Shown: piece after piece, positions 1-6,139 of the stretch
How the letters are laid out: each line of letters begins with the position of its first letter
Numbering within the stretch: the first letter of the stretch is position 1
Origin: a virus
DNA: 29,460 bases
IMG/VR virus record: IMGVR_UViG_3300036939_000019
Coordinates: 1-29,460 of that record
Reading direction: 5' to 3' (one strand)
Translations under genes and position numbers: made by a program
The notes under the pieces: generated by a model
What the model saw: the letters and a program-made list of their open reading frames with translations, nothing else
What the model was told of the DNA's origin: nothing
Database searches by the model: none

Positions 1-358
1 CGTAGTTCCAGAGTAGGTCCTCCGCACGCCGCACGCGCCAGACGAGCTCGCGGAACGTGCGGAGGGACATGACGGTGTAGGCGGTGGAGACGCCGTGGCG
101 CCGGCGCTTGATGACAGCGGCGCCGTAGGTCTCGCCGGCGTGGCCGGCTTGGAGCTCGGCGTCGTCGAGGAAGCCCGAGAGGTCGAGCTTGGCGACGTCC
201 TTGGCCTGGAGGGCGAAGGGCGAGATGTGGATGTCGCCCTTGTCCTGGAAGCCTTCCTGGCGAGGCTTGCGGACTTGGTGCTCGCCGAAGACGGCGCGGA
301 GGTAGACGAGGATGGCGTGCTCCCAGCGCGAGCCCTTGGCGGCGTTGGGGGAGGTCAT
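1..358 (-). CDS. PD-(D/E)XK nuclease, Holliday-junction-resolvase-like (3' end outside window)
   Basis: This gene starts with ATG at 358 and stays open to the left edge, giving 119 visible residues. Its start overlaps the TGA of the preceding gene by one base (TGATG), and a GGAGG lies four bases upstream. Visible features are an early acidic residue in WEHA (E13), then KGDIHI (D42) followed by LQAKD (K53). That D...(Q)xK spacing fits the PD-(D/E)XK fold used by phage and archaeal Hjc-type resolvases and by some RecB-like nucleases. The second acidic residue is replaced by Gln, as is known in parts of this superfamily. A basic stretch (KRRRHG, about residue 88) could contact DNA. A role in resolving branched replication or packaging intermediates is inferred from the motif and from nearby recombination genes. 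It may instead be another endonuclease of the same fold. Confidence 0.6.
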   Translation of the reverse strand, partial: MTSPNAAKGSRWEHAILVYLRAVFGEHQVRKPRQEGFQDKGDIHISPFALQAKDVAKLDLSGFLDDAELQAGHAGETYGAAVIKRRRHGVSTAYTVMSLRTFRELVWRVRRAEDLLWNY

Positions 359-534
359 CACCCCTCCAGGCAGGCGTACGCGAGCTCGTCCCGGCCGTAG
401 GGGGCGAGGGTGCCGTCCTCGAAGCGGAGGGAGAGGATGGGGCCCTCGACGGTGAAGACGGTGATGCCCTCGACGGTGGCGGTCTGGCCGTAGCGCTGGC
501 CCTTGGTGACGACTGCGGTGTCTCCCGTGGTCAT
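358..534 (-). CDS. small hypothetical protein, 58 aa, SH3/KOW-like beta strands
   Basis: A short gene with an ATG at 534 preceded by TAGGAGAGATC, a good ribosome site. It ends in tandem TGA stops that overlap the next start. The protein begins MTTGDTAVVTKGQRYGQTATV and looks like a small all-beta domain: a GD-x-AVV-x-KG turn followed by alternating hydrophobic strands, reminiscent of KOW/SH3-like barrels. That resemblance is by eye and weak. There are no membrane segments or catalytic motifs. It sits in the run of tiny overlapping early genes and precedes the putative resolvase, so the two are probably translationally coupled. Function is unknown. Confidence 0.75.
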   Translation of the reverse strand: MTTGDTAVVTKGQRYGQTATVEGITVFTVEGPILSLRFEDGTLAPYGRDELAYACLEG

Positions 535-542
535 GATCTCTC

Positions 543-701
543 CTAGGTGCGTGCGTGGAGCTCGGCGGAGCCCGTGAGGAGCATGTAGGCGAGGATCTCG
601 GCCTGCTCCGGGCTCATGTGGATGTTGGTGGTGCCGGCGACGATGAGGACGGCGCCCGTGGACTTGTCGATGAGGACGTTCAGGTGTGGGCGGTCTTCCA
701 T
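543..701 (-). CDS. small hypothetical protein, 52 aa
   Basis: ATG at 701 follows a GGAGGGAGCG ribosome site; the TAG stop is at 543-545. The protein starts MEDRPHLNVLIDKSTGAVLI and ends in a predicted helix (SPEQAEILAYMLLTG). This strand-strand-helix outline is typical of many tiny actinophage proteins of unknown role. The first 22 bases overlap the end of the preceding gene in another frame, consistent with the compressed layout of this block. No known motif is seen. Confidence 0.75.
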   Translation of the reverse strand: MEDRPHLNVLIDKSTGAVLIVAGTTNIHMSPEQAEILAYMLLTGSAELHART

Positions 702-904
702 CGTACGCTCCCTCCGCGCAGGACGAAGAGGCCGATGGCGGAGGACCAGCGGGCGCCCTCGTGCGAGTCGGGGGCGGCGTCGATGAGGAGCGTGGCGTGC
801 TCGCCGAAGGGGCGGAGGTCGGCCGGGCCCGAGACGGGGTGCTCCTCGTGGTCGACGGTGAGGTCGAGGGTGGTGTCGTTGATGACGTCGACGTGGATCT
901 TCAC
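680..904 (-). CDS. hypothetical protein, 74 aa
   Basis: I chose the GTG at 904 because AGGAGG lies about eight bases upstream and the GTG overlaps the preceding gene's TGA as GTGA. An upstream extension to 937 would run through the preceding gene. The protein begins MKIHVDVINDTTLDLTVDHE and has alternating beta-strand character, several His/Asp residues and a C-terminal RGGSVRWKTAHT. No family is recognised. Its tail overlaps the next gene by 22 bases, so coupled translation is likely. Confidence 0.7.
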   Translation of the reverse strand: MKIHVDVINDTTLDLTVDHEEHPVSGPADLRPFGEHATLLIDAAPDSHEGARWSSAIGLFVLRGGSVRWKTAHT

Positions 905-1029
905 TTGGGCGCCTCCTGCCCGTGCTCGCGCTCCCATGCGGCGAGGTAGTCGGGGTGCTTGCCGATCTGCCCGGAGTCGAGGCCAGCCTGGACGAGGCGC
1001 CAGAAGACGTCGGCGACGGACTCAGGCAC
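901..1029 (-). CDS. very small hypothetical protein, 42 aa
   Basis: Reading from GTG at 1029 gives a 42-residue protein starting MPESVADVFWRLVQAGLDSG and ending QEAPK. A GAGGAAGG ribosome site sits at the right distance. It overlaps the previous stop by eight bases and the next start by four (GTGA), the same tight packing as its neighbours, which supports a real gene despite its size. The sequence resembles the short 'W...L..AGLD...I..HPDYLAAWERE' helical peptides seen in phage early regions. No function can be assigned. Confidence 0.6.
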   Translation of the reverse strand: MPESVADVFWRLVQAGLDSGQIGKHPDYLAAWEREHGQEAPK

Positions 1030-1264
1030 GGTTCGCCTTCCTCGAGGCGCGGGCGACCTTGTTGCGGGCACGCCGGCGTGCGCGGATGTTGGCGGCGACG
1101 CGGGGCTTGCCGACGAGGCCCTTGCGGATGAGGCCCATGAGGAGGCCCTGACGGTTCTGGGCGTCGATGAGGCGCTCGCGGTTGGCGCGCTCGACCATGA
1201 GGGCGACCTCGTTGCGCTGCTCCTCGGTGACGTCGGGGAGGTTGACGCGGGGGATGTCGAGCAT
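1022..1264 (-). CDS. hypothetical basic protein, 80 aa
   Basis: The ATG at 1264 shares a base with the previous TGA (TGATG). Upstream open frame continues to 1663 but lies over two other genes and lacks a comparable start. The N-terminal half is acidic and helical (TEEQRNEVALMVERANRE). The C-terminal half is strongly basic (NIRARRRARNKVARASRKANRA is the tail, about residues 59-80). The charge split suggests nucleic-acid or ribosome binding by the tail, but no family is recognised. Confidence 0.7.
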   Translation of the reverse strand: MLDIPRVNLPDVTEEQRNEVALMVERANRERLIDAQNRQGLLMGLIRKGLVGKPRVAANIRARRRARNKVARASRKANRA

Positions 1265-1464
1265 CACCCCTCCTTTCCGGCGATGAGGAGCACGGGGAAT
1301 CCCCAGGGCTCCTGGGTGGGGACGAGGACGGGGCCGCCGTCGATGCGACGGAAGTCGGGCGAGCGCTCCATGTCCCAGGGGCCGATGGCGCGGTCGGGGA
1401 TCTCCCACTCCTCGGTCGTGTAGTACTTGCCGGACGGCTTGAAGAGCTGGACGGTGGCCTTCAC
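1264..1464 (-). CDS. hypothetical protein, 66 aa
   Basis: Two GTG starts are possible. The one at 1473 would sit one base from the GGAGA, too close. The GTG at 1464 is eight bases from GGAGAG and overlaps the previous stop as GTGA, so I place the start there. The protein has a beta-rich pattern (ATVQLFKPSGKYYTTEEWEIP) with conserved-looking aromatic residues and a PVLLI core. It resembles short actinophage proteins with a 'KPSGKYYTEEEW' signature, function unknown. It is coupled at both ends to neighbouring small genes. Confidence 0.7.
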   Translation of the reverse strand: MKATVQLFKPSGKYYTTEEWEIPDRAIGPWDMERSPDFRRIDGGPVLVPTQEPWGFPVLLIAGKEG

Positions 1465-1757
1465 AACTTCCACTCTCCTTCCATCTTCGAGCGGTAGGTG
1501 GCGAGCCTAGAGCGCTCGGCGTCGATCTGGGCGGAGATCTTGTGCATCTCGGCGTCGCACTTGTTCGAGGCGTGCGCGTGGCCGACGGCCGAGGCGAAGG
1601 CCCAGGAGAGGGCGACGGCCACGGCGGCGGCGGTCTGGTGGCCCTGGAAGTCGGCGTCGACAAGGGCCTCGATGAGGGAGGCGAAGACGACGGCGACGAG
1701 ACCGAAGAGACTCCAGATGGCGAGGTTGACGAGGCGTGTGGCGGTCCGGGGCTTCAT
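1461..1757 (-). CDS. small membrane protein, 98 aa, two TM segments and C-terminal helix
   Basis: ATG at 1757 has GAGGAG seven bases upstream and overlaps the previous stop (ATGA). The protein shows two likely membrane spans, about residues 10-31 (LAIWSLFGLVAVVFASLI) and 42-60 (TAAAVAVALSWAFASAVG), followed by a charged, probably coiled helix (CDAEMHKISAQIDAERSRL). It follows another two-TM protein, so the pair may act together at the host membrane. Possibilities include superinfection exclusion or an accessory lysis role; neither is supported by a motif. Confidence 0.7.
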   Translation of the reverse strand: MKPRTATRLVNLAIWSLFGLVAVVFASLIEALVDADFQGHQTAAAVAVALSWAFASAVGHAHASNKCDAEMHKISAQIDAERSRLATYRSKMEGEWKL

Positions 1758-1921
1758 CGTGGCTCCTCGGCGAAGAAGTAGGCGAGCGCCCACGCGGTGG
1801 TGGTGGCGCCGGCGATGGTCCAGGCCTCGACGGTGAAGGGGCGGACGTCGAGGACGGCCCGCACGATGAGGTTGATGGCGACGAGGGTCACGGCGTGGGC
1901 GAGGATGCGGCGGTTGGTCAT
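1754..1921 (-). CDS. very small membrane protein, 55 aa
   Basis: First gene after the hairpin at 1943-1973. ATG at 1921 follows TAGGAGGGAACC. The 55 residues form two hydrophobic stretches (about 7-24 and 33-50) separated by a short polar loop and ending FFAEEPR. The TGA overlaps the next ATG as ATGA. Size, topology and strict coupling to the next two-TM gene indicate a genuine small membrane protein. No family is recognised. Confidence 0.65.
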   Translation of the reverse strand: MTNRRILAHAVTLVAINLIVRAVLDVRPFTVEAWTIAGATTTAWALAYFFAEEPR

Positions 1922-1942
1922 GAGGTTCCCTCCTACGGGAAG

Positions 1943-1973
1943 GGCCCCCGCCCCCGGGTAGGGGACGGGGGCC
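1943..1973 (-). terminator. GC-rich hairpin, probable terminator
   Basis: An inverted repeat with a 7-bp outer stem (GGCCCCC/GGGGGCC), a small internal mismatch and a 4-bp inner GC stem around a CGGGTA loop. It lies six bases beyond the stop of the putative ssDNA-binding protein gene. There is no clear T-run on the transcribed side, as is common in high-GC phages, so termination may be partial with read-through into the small-gene block. Confidence 0.6.
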
Positions 1974-1979
1974 GGCGTG

Positions 1980-2417
1980 TCACTCCCAGGGAGCGGCGGT
2001 GCCCGAGCTGGCCGCCGGCGTGGCCGGGGACGGCTTGGTCACGCGGGACGCGAGGAAGTCGGTGCCGAGCTTGACGTCGGCCTCGGTGACCTCCTCGGAC
2101 AGGAGCCAGGGCTTGTTCTGTCCGGGCTTCTTGGCACCCTGGCCCAGGCGGGCGAGGATCATCTCGCCGAGCTTGTTCCGGGTCTGCGACTTGAGGACCT
2201 TGGGGAAGATCAAGGTCTCGTCGTAGACGCGCCCGGCCTCGTCGCCGTCGAGAACGGTGATCGTGGCGCGGACAACGCCGGTCTGCGGGCCGTTGGAGGT
2301 GTTGATCTCGCCGGGGAGGACCTCCAGGGGCTCCACCAGCAGGAGACGACCGTTCAGGTCCTCCCAGGAGATGCCAGTGACGCTGGCGGGCTTGGAGAAG
2401 GGGTTCGACATGCTCAT
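1980..2417 (-). CDS. putative single-stranded DNA-binding protein, 145 aa
   Basis: This gene starts with ATG at 2417 (GAGAG five bases upstream); an in-frame ATG at 2411 is an alternative. The central part is beta-rich, with GRLLLVEPLEV near residue 23, a VRATITVLDGDEAG strand-turn and YDETLIFPKVL, followed by a helix and an ARLGQG turn. The C-terminus is a Pro/Ala/Ser linker ending SGTAAPWE. That layout (compact beta domain, flexible linker, short acidic/aromatic tip) matches a family common in actinophages that is sometimes annotated as ssDNA-binding. It also mimics the SSB design in which the tip recruits partners. The neighbouring RecB-type exonuclease and resolvase-like gene fit a role in DNA replication or recombination. 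The assignment is inference; no OB-fold could be confirmed. Confidence 0.5.
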   Translation of the reverse strand: MSMSNPFSKPASVTGISWEDLNGRLLLVEPLEVLPGEINTSNGPQTGVVRATITVLDGDEAGRVYDETLIFPKVLKSQTRNKLGEMILARLGQGAKKPGQNKPWLLSEEVTEADVKLGTDFLASRVTKPSPATPAASSGTAAPWE

Positions 2418-2453
2418 GCTCGCTCTCGTTCAGATGGGATAGGGGTGGTGCTA

Positions 2454-2472
2454 CCGGCAGGGGGAGTGCCGG
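2454..2472 (-). repeat. short inverted repeat in intergenic gap
   Basis: CCGGCA and TGCCGG form a perfect 6-bp stem around a 7-base loop, just after one gene's stop (2476) and before the next gene's ribosome site. It could be a weak terminator, an mRNA-stabilising hairpin or an operator. Confidence 0.4.
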
Positions 2473-2475
2473 GCT

Positions 2476-2901
2476 TCAGGGGTGCGCCTCGGGCGCGGGC
2501 TGGATCTTGTAGGTCTGCTCGCCGTCCGCCGGCGGCTCGAGGCCGGGGCCCGGGTCGAGGGTCTCGACGGGGAGGTCGGGGTGGACGCGCGAGCGGAGGA
2601 AGTTGACGGCGTCGGTGAGGGTGACGATGAGGAGCTCGGCGTTCTCGAGGTCGAGCTCGGTCGTGATGTCCTCGCCGTCGAGGAGGTGCTCGACGGTCGC
2701 GCCGAACTGCGTGCGGAAGGGGCCCGTGAGGGTGATGTTGTCGCCGAAGACCTCGACCTCGAGGTAGTCACCCTCGACGTCGGAGACGACGCCGGCAACG
2801 ACGGACTCGGTGTCCTCGCCGCCGCAGGCGCACGGGTCGGTCGCGCGCTCGAAGGCCTCGGCCTGGTCCTCGGTCGTGGGGATGTTGTCGTCGGGGATCA
2901 T
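2476..2901 (-). CDS. acidic hypothetical protein, 141 aa
   Basis: ATG at 2901 follows GGGAGA at the right distance and lies just after the exonuclease stop. An upstream in-frame start at 2949 would overlap the exonuclease gene and lacks a ribosome site. The protein is strongly acidic. It begins MIPDDNIPTTEDQAEAFERA, has a CACGGED segment near residue 22, then a beta-rich core (SDVEGDYLEVEVFGDNITL) and a helix (VTLTDAVNFLRSRV), and ends in a Pro-rich tail. The conserved-looking CxC might bind metal, but only two cysteines are present. Placement between the exonuclease and the putative ssDNA-binding protein suggests a DNA-metabolism accessory role. No family is recognised. Confidence 0.7.
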   Translation of the reverse strand: MIPDDNIPTTEDQAEAFERATDPCACGGEDTESVVAGVVSDVEGDYLEVEVFGDNITLTGPFRTQFGATVEHLLDGEDITTELDLENAELLIVTLTDAVNFLRSRVHPDLPVETLDPGPGLEPPADGEQTYKIQPAPEAHP

Positions 2902-2911
2902 GGGGGTCTCC

Positions 2912-3883
2912 CTAGTTGTGGGCGAGGACGCGGGAACGGGCGCCGGCACGGGCGGTGAGGCCGTCGTGCCAGCGGGTGGTGTTGCGCTCGTAGAGCGCGC
3001 GGAGCTCCTGTTGCGTGGCTGCGGCGTCGATCTGCTCCTCGAGGGAGAGCTCGACGGCGGTGCGGTTGAGGAACCACGCCTTGTGCTTGCGGATGGCGCG
3101 GACTCGGACGGCGACCTCGGCGGCCTCCCAGCCCATGGCGATGTCCAGGGTGAGGAGCTCGGCGTGGCCTGTGCCGGCGGGGAGCCAGATGATGTAGCCG
3201 TGGTCCTGGTCGATGGGCTTGCCGCCGGCGAGGGTGGCGAGCTCGAGGCGCTGGGCCATGCCGATGTCGTAGAGCCTGGAGCGGGAGTAGACGCCGAGCT
3301 GGACGGCCATGCCGAGGGGGTAGTCCACCTTGCCCGTCTTGTTGTCGCCGATGGCGGGGACGCCGATGTGCTCGACGCCGGAGCCGACGGTCATGATCTT
3401 GTCGAAGGTGCCGCCGACGGCGAAGGGGTCGTAGACGACGAAGCGCTCCGAGGCCTGGACCTCGATCTTGTGCTTCTTGACGAGGGCCTCGTAGGCGCGG
3501 AGGTCGGGGATGTAGTTCGGCGGGACGAAGCCGAGCTCCTGGCCGTTGTCGATGCGCTCGATGAAGGAGTGGAGCGCGGTGCCCGTGGACGCGGCGCCGG
3601 AGTCGACGTGCTCCTCGGCCTTGTCGGCGATGCGCATGAGGTCTCGGTAGGCGTCCGGGCCGGCGGCCGACGCGGCGAGCACGAGGTCCGGACGCTGGGA
3701 GAGGCCGTAGACGATGCGGCGGATGTGCCACTTGTTGAGGCCGGAGGCGTCCTCGATGATCTTGGCGAAGGTGGTGACGCGCTGGTAGGGCTCGACGGGG
3801 CCGCCGTTGGGCGGCACGATGAGGGGCCGCTGCCAGCGGTCGCGGTTGATCTGGGCCTCGGGCGACGAGAAGGGGGATGCCAT
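2912..3883 (-). CDS. RecB/Cas4-family PD-(D/E)XK exonuclease
   Basis: The 323-residue protein begins at ATG 3883, with AGGAGCG upstream. Motifs in order are GTALHSFIE (about 101-109, the GTxxH helix), ERFVV (E146), GGTFDKIM (D161), IGDNKTGK (D180, K182) and QLGVYS (Q195, Y199). This H...E...D-x(n)-DxK...QxxxY series is the signature of the RecB-type nuclease clan that includes Cas4 and phage exonucleases; D161, D180 and K182 would form the metal-dependent active site. No four-cysteine iron-sulfur cluster is visible, unlike classical Cas4. Phage members usually resect DNA ends for recombination or degrade host DNA. It lies in the replication/recombination block with the kinase upstream and the putative ssDNA-binding protein downstream. 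Fold confidence is high; its exact role is inferred. Confidence 0.85.
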   Translation of the reverse strand: MASPFSSPEAQINRDRWQRPLIVPPNGGPVEPYQRVTTFAKIIEDASGLNKWHIRRIVYGLSQRPDLVLAASAAGPDAYRDLMRIADKAEEHVDSGAASTGTALHSFIERIDNGQELGFVPPNYIPDLRAYEALVKKHKIEVQASERFVVYDPFAVGGTFDKIMTVGSGVEHIGVPAIGDNKTGKVDYPLGMAVQLGVYSRSRLYDIGMAQRLELATLAGGKPIDQDHGYIIWLPAGTGHAELLTLDIAMGWEAAEVAVRVRAIRKHKAWFLNRTAVELSLEEQIDAAATQQELRALYERNTTRWHDGLTARAGARSRVLAHN

Positions 3884-3898
3884 GTGCGCTCCTGGGGT

Positions 3899-3914
3899 GG
3901 GTATGTCCGTACCC
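3899..3914. promoter_or_regulatory. inverted repeat GGGTA-N6-TACCC, possible operator
   Basis: A 16-base interrupted palindrome in the 62-base leader upstream of the exonuclease gene. Inner bases continue the dyad with one G-T and one G-C pair. Position just upstream of the ribosome site suggests an operator or translational control hairpin. No convincing -35/-10 pair accompanies it. Confidence 0.35.
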
Positions 3915-3945
3915 TGTAGATGGGCAGGAACGGCCGAGGTGTGAC

Positions 3946-4347
3946 CTACTCGCCGCCGTGGAGCATGAGGTGGGTGACGACGTTGAGGGCGGCGGGCGCG
4001 GGCCAGCCGGCCTCGAGCATCGCGTTGAGGATGCGGAGGTAGGAGCGCATGCCATCGACGATCTTGGCGTACTCCTGGTCCTGGGCGCTGGCGAGGAAGG
4101 ACTTGAGGTCCTCGTCGGAGAAGAGCGACTCGGGCGGGGAGGCGTCCCGCTCGGCGGCCTCGGCGTAGTCGGCGTCGAGGTCGGCGCCGTTGCCGTGCTG
4201 GTCCTCGTCGCGGGGGTCGCCCATGGGCTCGGGGTCGACGTCGGGGTAGGCCGTGGCGGGGTCGACGCCGAAGTCGCGGCGCTGGCGCTCCTGCTCGTGG
4301 GGCGGAGGGACGGAGAAGGGGGCGGCGGGCTCGTCGCGGTGGGTCAC
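3946..4347 (-). CDS. hypothetical acidic protein, 133 aa
   Basis: The start is the GTG at 4347, nine bases after AAGGAG. The N-terminal 75 residues are polar, acidic and Pro-rich (probably disordered, e.g. PEPMGDPRDEDQHGNGADLD). The C-terminal 45 residues are an ordered helical region with KIVDGMRSYLRILNAMLEAG and a closing NVVTHLMLHGGE. Actinophages often carry small proteins with a comparable C-terminal 'LLxAGxPxxxALxxxxxxL' helix pair and unknown function. This gene is the first after the AT-rich iteron/inverted-repeat region, so that region would control or lead its transcript. Confidence 0.7.
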   Translation of the reverse strand: MTHRDEPAAPFSVPPPHEQERQRRDFGVDPATAYPDVDPEPMGDPRDEDQHGNGADLDADYAEAAERDASPPESLFSDEDLKSFLASAQDQEYAKIVDGMRSYLRILNAMLEAGWPAPAALNVVTHLMLHGGE

Positions 4348-4371
4348 GGGTGGTCACTCCTTGTGGATGCT

Positions 4372-4508
4372 GGGTGAGGTTTCGTCGATGGATCATGGTT
4401 CTAGGTGAGTTTTGGTGTCTCCTCCCAGTTAGCCCTTATAGAAGGGGGTCTCTCTATAAGAGCTAACCTGGAGAAGAGACCAAAACTCACCTGGCGGGTG
4501 AGGTTTCG
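4372..4508. repeat. AT-rich iteron and inverted-repeat locus; candidate origin or operator
   Basis: This gap between two minus-strand genes (4348-4534) holds a 38-nt imperfect inverted repeat: left arm 4403-4440, right arm 4455-4492, a 14-nt loop, about 33 of 38 positions paired. The outer 14 bp (AGGTGAGTTTTGGT and its complement) are perfect, and inner blocks GTTAGC/GCTAAC and CTTATA/TATAAG also match. A 13-bp direct repeat, GGGTGAGGTTTCG, flanks it at 4372-4384 and 4496-4508. All four elements share the core GGTGAGKTTT, so it reads as four iteron-like boxes, three on plus and one on minus. The AT content is far above its surroundings. No ORF fits. It could be a replication origin, a regulator-binding operator or a structured RNA. 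Confidence 0.7.
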
Positions 4509-4534
4509 CGTCCTGCGCCCCGCGTGCTCTACGG

Positions 4535-5218
4535 TCAGTCACGAAGCCGTGACGATGGGTAGACATCCGAGAGCCTGACGAGGCGCTCGGGGAAGAGGAC
4601 GGCCGGCGCCCCGCGCTCGACGCGCTCGCGGAGGTCGGCGACGGTGCGGCGCTGCTCCTCGGCGAAGGTGGCGATGGCGTCGGCGGCGTCCTGGAGCTCG
4701 AAGATGCCCTTGTCGTTGACGACCTCGACGTCGGCCTCCCAGGTGTCGAGCGCGACCTCGCTGGCGTGCTGGTCGCCGACGTCGGCCTGACCGGGGCGGG
4801 AGATGCGGACGAGCGTGCCGAGCCGTGTTGAAACGGCGTCGTGCTCGTTGGGGAAGCGGACGTCCGTGATGACGACGGGGCCGTCGATGGCGTCGACGCG
4901 GGCCATGCCGGCCCGGACCCAGAAGTCGGGGTCGAGGGAGCGGATGCTCTCGGAGCCGAGGCGCTGGAGGGTGCGCCGGACCTCGGGGATCTCCTTGGCG
5001 CGGTCCCATCCGAGCCGGGAGACGAGCGCACTGAGCCGGACCTCGCCCGTGGACCCCTCCCAGACGTGGCCGACGATGGGGTCGAGGGCCAGGGCGGCCT
5101 CGCGCACGAGGTCGGCGAAGGCGACGCGGGTGTAGTCGTGGTGAGAGACGAGGCGCTCAGCGAAGGTGTCCTTCCCCGCGCGCTTCTTGCCCATGAGGCC
5201 GATGAGGGTGGTTGCCAC
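4535..5218 (-). CDS. deoxynucleoside monophosphate kinase (P-loop)
   Basis: This 227-residue protein starts at GTG 5218 with AAGGAG eight bases upstream. The N-terminus carries a P-loop, GKKRAGKDT (10-18), of the GxxxxGKD(S/T) form typical of phage dNMP kinases. Further family-like features are YTRVAFADLVREAALALDP (nucleotide/LID-side helix), GSESIRSLDPDFWV and VVITDVRFPNEHDAV (about 116-130); the DVRFPNE segment is a hallmark of the phage deoxynucleotide kinase family. The enzyme would phosphorylate dNMPs to supply precursors for phage DNA synthesis. It is the first gene after a terminator and a predicted promoter, so it probably heads the leftward early/replication transcript. One copy of the dispersed 8-mer lies within it at 4827-4834. 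Confidence 0.85.
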   Translation of the reverse strand: MATTLIGLMGKKRAGKDTFAERLVSHHDYTRVAFADLVREAALALDPIVGHVWEGSTGEVRLSALVSRLGWDRAKEIPEVRRTLQRLGSESIRSLDPDFWVRAGMARVDAIDGPVVITDVRFPNEHDAVSTRLGTLVRISRPGQADVGDQHASEVALDTWEADVEVVNDKGIFELQDAADAIATFAEEQRRTVADLRERVERGAPAVLFPERLVRLSDVYPSSRLRD

Positions 5219-5266
5219 GAGGACTCCTTCTAGGGTGGGGGTGGTGATGCTCAGTAGGTGGGCACG

Positions 5267-5275
5267 ATCCTAGCA
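5267..5275 (-). promoter_or_regulatory. predicted extended -10 promoter for the kinase operon
   Basis: On the minus strand the bases read TGC-TAGGAT, an extended -10 (TGnTAnnAT). A weak TTCCAG lies 16 bases upstream as a possible -35. It sits between the hairpin terminator at 5302-5344 and the kinase start at 5218, leaving a leader of about 40 bases. Predicted by eye only. Confidence 0.5.
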
Positions 5276-5301
5276 GGGTGTGACAGCCCTGGAACGACGA
5301 A

Positions 5302-5344
5302 AGGCCCCCGACCTCCCCCTCTGCTTGAGGGAGGCCGGGGGCCT
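5302..5344 (-). terminator. hairpin terminator at the end of the lysis/late operon
   Basis: Stem of AGGCCCCCG plus CCTCCC paired with GGGAGG plus CGGGGGCCT, with a single A/C mismatch and an 11-base loop. It begins three bases after the last late gene's stop. The transcribed strand continues TTTCGTCGTTCC, a modest T-rich tail. It separates the late transcript from the kinase operon. Confidence 0.85.
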
Positions 5345-5346
5345 AG

Positions 5347-5718
5347 TCAGAGCTGCTCATCGTTGGGCTCGGCCGAGAGCTTCGGCCAGTCGGGTACGGG
5401 GATCTGGTGCGCGGTCATGGTGACCTCGAGCTGGGTGACGCGGCCTCGGAGCCGGTTCACGCTCCGCTCGAGCGCCTTGCGCGCGGTTCGCTCGGTCTCG
5501 AGGTCCTTGACGAGGCCGTCGATCTTCTTGTCGGTGAGGCCCTCGATCTTGGCGAGGAGGTCTACCTCATCCGAGGCGCCCTTTCGGCGGTCCTCGCGGA
5601 GCGCGATGATGGCGCCTCGACCTCCCCAGCCCAGGAGCACCAGGATCACGAAGGAGATGGTGCGGGCGATGGGGTCGTCTGGGAGGAGGGACGTCGGGTC
5701 AAGCTCCATGAGGAACAC
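5347..5718 (-). CDS. single-TM coiled-coil membrane protein of the lysis cassette
   Basis: GTG at 5718 is preferred: GGAGGAG lies nine bases upstream, while the in-frame ATG at 5709 would be 18 bases away. The protein has one membrane span near residues 19-41 (ARTISFVILVLLGWGGRGAI), a basic stop-transfer stretch (LREDRRKG) and then a long charged coiled coil (about 48-100) ending in a Pro-rich acidic tail. It begins six bases after the holin-like gene's stop and is the last gene before the terminator. This topology is common for the third gene of actinophage lysis cassettes. A spanin-like, second-holin or antiholin function is possible but not shown. Confidence 0.7.
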   Translation of the reverse strand: MFLMELDPTSLLPDDPIARTISFVILVLLGWGGRGAIIALREDRRKGASDEVDLLAKIEGLTDKKIDGLVKDLETERTARKALERSVNRLRGRVTQLEVTMTAHQIPVPDWPKLSAEPNDEQL

Positions 5719-5724
5719 GGGGGA

Positions 5725-6129
5725 TCACTCCTCCTCGAGGTTGTGCCTCTCGCGCAGCTTCACGCGCTCGGCGAGTCGGATGCGCGCCCCCGAAGCCCAT
5801 CCGAAGAGGAGGAGCATGCACGCGAGGAAGGCGAAGGCGGCCTGGTTGGAGGCCGAGGCGAAGAAGACCACGACGGCCCACACCCCGAAGACGCCGGCGG
5901 CGATGTCGATGGCGACAATCTCGGTCCGAGGTGCGCGGTAGACCCTCGAGAGGATGCCCATGAGGCCCGCGAGGATGAGCGCGGAGTTCCAGGCGCCCGA
6001 GACGAATCCTTGGCCGATGACCTCCTTGATGGAGGTAGCGGGCTCCTCGGCGAAACCGTAGATCCCCGCGCCGATGAGCGCGAGGTACGCCGCCGAGAGC
6101 AGTGCGGACGGGAGCCGCTGGTAGATCAT
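5725..6129 (-). CDS. holin-like membrane protein, four predicted TM segments
   Basis: ATG at 6129 follows GAGAGGACC. The 134-residue protein shows four hydrophobic spans, near residues 8-25, 45-63, 70-92 and 97-112, with a highly charged C-terminus ending RERHNLEEE. It lies 10 bases after the endolysin gene and before a second membrane protein, the usual place for an actinophage holin. Holins form membrane lesions that release the endolysin to the cell wall. No sequence family is recognised, so the call rests on topology and position. Confidence 0.65.
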   Translation of the reverse strand: MIYQRLPSALLSAAYLALIGAGIYGFAEEPATSIKEVIGQGFVSGAWNSALILAGLMGILSRVYRAPRTEIVAIDIAAGVFGVWAVVVFFASASNQAAFAFLACMLLLFGWASGARIRLAERVKLRERHNLEEE

Positions 6130-6139
6130 GATGGTCCTC

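Noticed and set aside
2912-3883. Cas4 sensu stricto linked to a CRISPR system
   Set aside because: The protein lacks the four cysteines of the iron-sulfur cluster and there is no cas gene or array nearby; it is better described as a RecB-family phage exonuclease.
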